NCBI GenBank assembly: GCA_016490735.1
Contig: JAEMWC010000192.1
Coordinates: 127,501-191,500 of the forward strand
Direction: 5' to 3'
Source of the DNA: Pachyseris speciosa
Taxonomy: Eukaryota; Cnidaria; Anthozoa; Scleractinia; Pachyseridae
DNA: 64,000 nucleotides
How positions within the stretch are numbered: the stretch's first letter is position 1; each line of letters begins with the position of its first letter. Below the pieces are notes generated by a model. That model searched no databases and had not been told where the DNA came from. It saw only the letters and a list, made by a program, of their open reading frames with translations. Position numbers and translations under genes: made by a program. Below, in pieces: positions 57,717 through 64,000 of the stretch.

Positions 57717-60052
57717 CAAAAATTCCATAGTAAGTATCAATTATTTTCGATGCATTATAATTTGATTGTCACTGTTATACCTTTGAGTGATGGCTGTCAT
57801 GGTAACAGCCATATTCTATTTAGCAAAAATTGAAGTAAAACGCTTTTTGTAACAGTGTACTTCTTTATTTGTATGAATGATTTAAAAGAGAACATTGCAC
57901 CTAAAAGACTATTTGTTTTTTATTTCAAGCCTTTTTCTTTCGTTCTTATGGTTTTATACGGTTTTAAGCAAGCAGCAACAGAAAAAAATGGCACCATACT
58001 TTCTTCGTGCATTAATGGTGTTAGGAATGTTAGTTACAAGAAAGGGAATTGAGTGTGGGAGGTCGAGAGATAATATAAACAACAAGCGAATAGCTAACAA
58101 CAAGCTAATCCTGAACGATGCATTCAACCTCCAACCGCCCCAACACCAAGTAAACATTTCCTGTCGCTTGTTGCTTTCGCGATGTTTGCTGAATGATCAA
58201 ATTTGGATCGCGTTTTTTCCCCTTGATTAAGACCGCAACCGGAATTCCATTGTCTCTGTTTCGGTATTTAACACAGATATCTGCTGTAGAAGGCATTATA
58301 TTCCAGGAGGGAGGGAGTATTCCTCGGAATCTTGATTTGGTAAGGGGTGTGCTCCCTGGTTCTCCATATCCTGGCCCCGTTTAAGAAAACAATACGCTAT
58401 TCTCCGTATCCGTTTTTGTATCGTAATTTAGCTTAGCTGAAACACCAGCAAAAGAATAATATTATTGGTCTATGGAAAGTTTTGATAGCTGGTATTCCCC
58501 TTTTTTTCTGTTTACGATAAAAGCCTCTGTTTCAATCCAAAACCTTCTATACCTCTAAACACTTACGTTTTTTATGGGACCAAAGCAACCGTTCCCGCTC
58601 ACATGTAGGGGAAAATCCTCCCCAGGCACGACAATCGAAATTTTGCTATTATCATCTAAGGTAAGTTGGCCACCGCAAAGACATTATTTGAACTACAGAA
58701 GTCTCCAGAGACCCCACGCGTTTTTTGTTAACAGATGACATACTCATAGATCATGCACGCTCGTTGGACATGGGAAGGGTATTAAAGAAAGCAGTACTCA
58801 TCAGTGACACCGTAGCTCCTCTTTCTTCTCTATTTTCATTGGCCTCTATTGCCTGTACCTTCTCTTTTGTTAACACGGAGCACGAGTTCCTGTTCGAGAG
58901 AGTGAGGTTCTACTTTAATGTTTGGAAAAGTTTCCCCATATTTTGACAATCGAGAGCAAGAACAATTTTTTTTACAGTAGAGTAAGATCTTTCCCCGGTG
59001 AAGCATTCCAATTTTTGCTTTTATCAACTGAGTTGATAAGGTAATTGGCCACTGCAAAGAGATTAATTAACAACAGAAGTCTCAAGAGACCTCACGCGTT
59101 TTATGATAACACATCCATGCACGCTCGCTCGTTGAAAGGGTAAGAAAGCAGTACTCACGGCGTAAGAATTCATGTTTGAGAGAGGGAGATTCTACTTTAA
59201 TGTTTGGAAAAGTTTCCCCATATTTGATGATAATCGAGGACAAGGTCCAAAGTTTCTTTTACAGTAGTGATTTCCTGTGTTCTATCTTTACGATTTATAT
59301 AAATCAGAGATGTTGACGAGTGGAGAATTTCTCAAATAATTCCTGATCCCGTTTTATCTACTTCTTCTGACGTCTTGTTGAAAGAGAGAGAGTAAAACTG
59401 ACACCATTGCGGGAGAGGATACGTTTGGCTATAGCTTTTGGCACATGATGGGGCAAAAGTTCATCGAAAGGCCAACACAGATTAATAGATAGCTGGGGCT
59501 CAAAAGATAGAAGCCAACTGAAAGAGACCATTAATTCACTTTGAGTAAACAACTGCAACTGCATCTCACCACGAAGCCTGACCCACATGATGCCATCACT
59601 TGCAAGTAAGGTGAGCTTGAACTGATTTCTTTATCGTTCGTTGCCCAAGAGACTCGCCGTTTACTTCGATCACATAGTTACATGTTGAGCGAGGAATGCT
59701 TCCATTGTCTCCCCAGCATTGATGAACATTAACAGAGCTCAACACCGCCCCTGTTGTTGATTTTATTCTCTTCGAGTTTCTTTAAGGAAGGATGAAGACC
59801 ACTGAGCTTCAAATCCAGTAATCAGAATCTTTATTGCCACTATGTAATTAACTAAATTTTCGATAGGTGTTTTAAAAGTACTGATTAGCTTCCAGTAATG
59901 ATATCGGTTCGACTAAAAATGCCCGAACGTTTGCCACTAATATTTCCTTAGGTTTTAAAAGTAAATATCTGTATTTTTATTCTATCGGTAACAGAGGTTG
60001 TAACATTATGCATTAGGGCAGAATCTCACGTCTATCTCGAATTCACGGGAAG
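57717..60052. other. Protease 3' flank and repeats
   Basis: 58.63-58.98 and 59.01-59.26 kb are diverged direct copies. Both contain GTAA(G/T)TTGGCCAC, a stretch ending ACGCGTTTT, GCAGTACTCA, and TTCTACTTTAATGTTTGGAAAAGTTTCCCCATA. The left parts, with TTTATCAACTGAGTTGATAAGG, recall PLE-3 terminal sequence. No gene was recognised. Confidence 0.45.
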
Positions 60053-60298
60053 TAGGGATGGCGTAGAGGTGAGAGCACTCTCCTCCCACCAATGTGGCCC
60101 GGGTTCGATTCCCGGACTCGACTCATATGTGGGTTGAGTTTCTTGTTGGTTCTCTACTCTGCTCCGAGAGGTTTTTCTCCCGGTACTCCAATTTTCCCCT
60201 CTTCTCAAAAACCAACATTTCCAAATTACAATTCGATCCAGAATTTCGAGGGCCATAAGTTTGTCACTCATAGAAGTGTCACTCTTGTTAAACAAAAG

Positions 60299-60332
<34 letters not shown>
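60053..60332 (+). mobile_element. tRNA-derived SINE with (TTGA)n tail
   Basis: A tRNA-like head (GGCGTAGAGGTGAGAGC, then GGCCCGGGTTCGATTCCC as B box) is followed by a body with GTTTCTTGTTGGTTCTC and GCTCCGAGAGGTTTTTCTCC. It ends in seven or so TTGA units (60298-60332). This layout is standard for tRNA SINEs. Confidence 0.75.
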
Positions 60333-60811
60333 AGAATTCGTGTCCATGAGTATTCGAATTTTGCTCACTTGCTGTTTTAAAGGGAATACATTAAGTGTGT
60401 TTCCCGCTAAAAGAGAAAGAGGGGATCAATCATGAGACCCTTGATCCTGTGGTGTACATAATTTGCGCTTCACACAGTGGAATCTGAAATCGCTGCAAAC
60501 CGCATGTTAACCAAATTAAGGGCTTGCACTTTTAAGAGAGTAAAGCTCCAGTGCTGACCGCTATTTGTTATGCGATAATAAGTCAATGGCATCTTACGCA
60601 TCACCAGGCTTCTCGGTGTAAGGAGTTGTAATCAACTCTTTTCCTCTCCAGGTACTACTTATTTGGGCATTTGCTACGTTGTGGAAGGTGTCAGACGAAA
60701 CTATTGCTGCAAGAGGTCAGTTTTGTAAATTGCATGGAAATAAGAAATCACATGTGAAAGAGGGACGACTCCATAAGAGACCGACTTTTTTGCCGGTGCG
60801 TGACGACAACA
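60333..60811. other. No assigned gene; one weak exon candidate
   Basis: Between CCTCTCCAG and AAGAG/GTCAGT (about 60652-60717) a short open stretch reads TTYLGICYVVEGVRRNYCC. It could be a small Cys-containing exon, but nothing supports it beyond the borders. Confidence 0.2.
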
Positions 60812-61565
60812 ACAACAGCAATAAACTTTATTAATATTTAAGAATTAAAAGAAGAACATGTACAACTCGCATATAGCGTAAGCTAGTCGAGGCGAGTTGT
60901 GCAGGAAGAAAAAAAAAGACGAAGAAAATAAATCAATTTTTAAGCTTCAAATAACAGACTATAAACAATGACAGGAATAAACTATAAATAAAATACAATC
61001 ATTAGCATCCGGAGATAAATATGATTACACAATTGATTGGTAATAGGTAGCTTAATAAACTAAACAAACTAAACAGGCGAAGACATTCACAATGAATGGT
61101 TACAAAAGGTTAAGTAAAATATAAATTAATTTTGGATAGTAAATTAGGTGCCTCAATATAATCCTCTTCGCCTTCTAAAGCTGCGAATAAAGCTTTGCGA
61201 ATTGATTTCTTGAATGCCCGTTTTGGTAGATTACATATTTGCGATGGGAGACAATTCCACGCTTTCGCGCCAAAGCATAAAAAAGAGTCCCGCTGTTGAT
61301 TTAGACGTGAAAATTTGGTATGATATTTTCCACAAGATGAAGCTCTCGTGCTATATGAATGAGCCGAGCTGGTCTTGACAAATTTTTCAGAGATAGCTTT
61401 TGGAGCAGAGTTATTTGAAACATCATACATAGAGTGTAAGATAGCTTCAAAGTAAAGCAGATGAATGGGTAATATTTAATTACTGATCTGAATAAAAGGT
61501 TTCGTGAACTTGATAATGATGACATGAAGTCATCGAAACGTCGTTCACTCTTTATGTCGTTCATT
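60812..61565 (-). mobile_element. LINE 3' fragment
   Basis: The minus strand encodes HSYSTRASSCGKYHTKFSR, DSFLCFGAKAWNCLPSQI and LPKRAFKKSIRKAL, the end of a CR1/L2-type RT ORF. A frameshift lies near 61430. The 3' end has a (TTG)n-type tail near 60812. Confidence 0.75.
61514..61545 (+). ncRNA. Decayed hammerhead-like motif
   Basis: TTGATAA, then GATGAC-ATGAA-GTCATC, then GAAACGTC. Stem II and GAAAC are perfect, but the first core strand departs from CTGANGA at two positions. It is probably a relic of a PLE end. Confidence 0.4.
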
Positions 61566-62214
61566 TTTTATTCTCAAGTTATCCAAATGTTGACTGTTGT
61601 GTTCAGCGTTGGTGGGGGAGTTTGCAGGCAAGCAAAAGGATTGTCTTGCAGGAATGCCAGCCAGGGACAAAAACAGTGAAGAGCAGATTTTTTTAACAGC
61701 GGTTCGTTGGGTACTCCTGAGATTGATTACAATGAGCTACAATGAAGACTTACTTTATCCTTCATTTCAGCACTTTTCAGTCTCAACGCCTTGTTAGAGT
61801 TATTAGAAAGAACATTGGATTTCTGTGTAATTGGGTGATATGTTTACTGTTAAATTAAAAGTGCCATGACGTGAACAAGTAGGATTTTTATCATTGCAGA
61901 GTTGGGGAGGAAGTAAATGAAAGTCAGACGCGTTATTCATAAACTAGTATTTTGCTTTAAGAGATTAAATAATTTAAGTCCGTCTTGCTCCCAGAACTCC
62001 AGCAATTTTCATTTCGATCCGCTCAAAATTTTACTCATTTTTCTGTGCCTACAGATCGCTATAAAGAGTGTTCATTCCTTCGGCGACTTATAACTGTGGA
62101 ATGATATTGATTTGGAAATTCTTGAATCTGGTGGAATTGGCTTTTCACGAGAGCGTTAGTTAATTATTACAATGTTCTAAAGCATTCAGTTTCTCCTTTT
62201 AACTATGCTCTTGA
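61566..62214. other. No recognised gene
   Basis: Only short open frames. No element ends recognised. Confidence 0.35.
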
Positions 62215-62600
62215 CAGGTATTCATCTATATCTATACCAGACTGCGTCTGGATGCTTGTGATTTAAACTATTATCTCTTTAAGATAGGAGATAAGTCCTC
62301 ACCTCTTTGTGGCTGTGGTCTTGATAATGACACAAAAATTCATGCTTTCAGTTCCACCTTGTTGAGCTACGTCCTTAATTGCTGCACTTTGCGAGGACGA
62401 TTAGCTGGACAGTTATCATTATCATTATATTATCATTGTTATTAGAAATTCATGTCTTTCTATTATGTCCTATTTATGCTGCCCTTAGCCCTGATTTGCT
62501 CACAGCTGCCATCGCTGTTGCTCGCATTGCTTCTGATAAATTGTTTAGACATTTGTCAGCATTTGTCTTATTCTTATATTGTTTCTATGATATTTTTTTT
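62215..62600 (+). mobile_element. LINE fragment with zinc-finger RT tail
   Basis: The plus strand reads YTRLRLDACDLNYYLFKIGD and SPLCGCGLDNDTKIH (zf-RVT type). Later LLTAAIAVARIASDKLF follows in another frame. It reaches almost to the acceptor of the next sushi exon. Confidence 0.65.
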
Positions 62601-62607
62601 TCTCAAG

Positions 62608-62790
62608 GCTCTACTTGTGGCCCACCTACACCTCCTTATGGTTCAACTATTATTCACCCATCAGAGCCAGGAAAACACAACAATGGCAGCGTAGTGTTGT
62701 TTGGTTGCAAAGAAGGTTTCTATCTCATCGGACCGCCAATAATCAAATGCACTGGAAATAAGTGGACGGCAATAACGTTTAGATGCATAG
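62608..62790 (+). CDS. Sushi exon S21, near-copy of S1
   Basis: The 183-nt exon lies between TTCTCAAG and ATAG/GTATT. It encodes [42 protein letters not shown] and FRCIG. It matches S1 in length, phase and most residues, with conservative differences, so it appears functional. No second exon follows before the window ends, which suggests a second gene copy continuing to the right. Confidence 0.8.
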
Positions 62791-63546
62791 GTATTACTTT
62801 AAGTTACTTATTTACTTTACACAGATTTCTCATCTCACGTTTGGGAGAAGAAAGAGAGAGAAGAGAGGAGAAGGTCAATTCTATTTACGACTTTTTTTTA
62901 TTTCATTATTCCTCAAATTCATAAGTTACAATCAAATATTTTATTTACAAAGTAAACAATAAATCAATTAGTGTAGATAAAAAGGGGAGACTCAGCGATA
63001 TTGAAACGTCTCTTAACTCATTCTCTCTGCAATTTACCAGTCGCTGAAGACCGGTGCTTTGAAAACCTGTAACTTTTCGAAATCCCGGACTATATTTGAA
63101 ATGAGCCATCATTATTGCCAAATATTGAGTTTCTTAGACTTTATCACTCCGTAAACGCAAAAAAAGTACCGGTTTTCCTTGAATATGACTGTTTATTCTG
63201 TTGGCAGTTAACATTGGCAGTAAACTTCGACTCAACTTCTTGCAATCTGTTCCAATTTGCCCGCTCACTTTCTTAGCCCGACCTGGGTAACACTATTTGA
63301 TTTCGGCTGCTCTCACTGGTCTGACAAGTTCGCATTTGTGACCCAAAAGAATTCTTGGATATACTTGGATAACTGCCGCATGTTAGTCTGCCAATTTCGA
63401 GTACAGATATTTTTTAGAACCGTTTCGAGCCTCCCGGTCCTGTTGGCAAAATATTGCACCGATTGCATTATTTACAGTCAAAACTCGCCAAAATTGCCAT
63501 GCCAGGTCCCGCAATCTACTCACAGAAAATGAGCATGGTTAGGAAC
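62791..63546. other. Intron after S21, nothing recognised
   Basis: No S2-like exon was found in this interval. Confidence 0.35.
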
Positions 63547-63906
63547 CCGGGGGGGGGAGAGGAGAGGGGGTCACTCCCTATAATGGCTTATACGGGGAGG
63601 CTCCGCCCGAAAGGGTACCTTTTGCACGCTTCAGGTATATGAAAGGGTAGGGATTTCACGAGTCGAAGTATATGAAAGGGTAGGGAATTCTGCCATTTAG
63701 GTATTTGAACGGGCCTTTCATTAAAATATTTCGAACACACATACCTAATGACTGTACTGTTCTAATGGTGATTATACGAAAGGGGTACCAATTGTTAATG
63801 GAAGGTATAAGAAAGGGGTACCTTTTCTGTCAAAAATGGTATATAAAAGGGTAAGGGGTCGGACCTCGGGGCGGAGCCTCCCCGTATTTTTCTATCCCCC
63901 CCCGGG
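63547..63906. mobile_element. MITE, about 360 bp, TIR with TACGGGGAGGCTCCGCCC
   Basis: Left CCCGGGGGGGGGAGA and right CCCCCCCCGGG are inverted. Inside, TACGGGGAGGCTCCGCCC on the left mirrors GGGCGGAGCCTCCCCGTA on the right. GAAAGGGTA/TATATGAAAGGGTAGGG repeats fill the centre. Confidence 0.7.
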
Positions 63907-64000
63907 GAGGAGGCTAGGAACACAACTTCTCTTCGTGAATCACCATGACTCGATCGAAACCTTTCGGAGGCTCACTTGGCGAGTTACACTGGATAAAAAT

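Larger units (their letters stand above)
48900..58075. repeat. Inverted duplication carrying serine protease copies
   Basis: The left arm (about 48.9-51.41 kb, minus sense) and right arm (55.79-58.07 kb, plus sense) share the three protease exons. They also share 3' flanking sequence: AGCCAT-type palindrome and AAAATTGAA, then TTTAAAAGAGAACATTG, then AAGAAAGGGAATTGAGTGTGGG. The spacer holds PLE, MITE and sushi pseudo-exons. Confidence 0.75.

Noticed and set aside
60032..60295. 87-codon minus-strand open frame
   Set aside because: It is the reverse of the tRNA-derived SINE; its translation is a familiar SINE shadow, not a protein.

Overview
The window is animal genomic DNA. Short phase-1 exons with GT-AG borders sit in long introns crowded with microsatellites, Penelope-like retroelements (PLEs), LINE tails, MITEs and tRNA-derived repeats. 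The repeat mix and the sushi/discoidin proteins suggest a cnidarian, most likely an anthozoan such as a stony coral. That is inference from composition; no species marker was identified.

Layout. 1-9.3 kb: repeats only (PLE ends with hammerhead ribozymes, fold-back elements, two LINE tails, a MITE inside a tandem duplication). 9.35-46.5 kb, plus strand: one large gene made of about 20 sushi (CCP) exons, almost all symmetric phase 1-1 and 165-186 nt long, followed by a discoidin (F5/8 type C) domain on two exons and a terminal exon with two Tudor/SH3-like barrels and the stop codon. No signal-peptide exon was found. The gene is interrupted by a PLE block at 12.3-20.3 kb (two long RT/GIY-YIG ORFs, several hammerhead ribozymes), a PLE plus tRNA-like repeat block at 33.1-37.6 kb, and retroelement debris at 40-44.8 kb. 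Two sushi exons (26.2 and 41.9 kb) are broken. A 353-bp piece of one exon and its intron has been copied to 34.4 kb.

46.3-48.0 kb is a tandem duplication of the terminal exon's 3' half. 48.9-58.1 kb holds a trypsin-like serine protease twice, in opposite orientations, and both copies are damaged. The minus-strand copy is preceded by decayed copies of two sushi exons, so a sushi-trypsin gene probably existed in this family. Between the arms lies a head-to-head PLE pair, one member split by a MITE with a 7-bp target duplication. 58-62.6 kb is repeat-rich (a SINE, two LINE fragments). At 62.6 kb a sushi exon very like the first one (9.35 kb) appears, probably the start of a second gene copy.

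The host genes look like an expanding and decaying family of secreted recognition or complement-like proteins. The mobile elements explain much of the breakage and rearrangement. Exon borders were placed by eye from splice sites, reading frame and paralogue comparison. Limits of repeats without a clear terminus are approximate.
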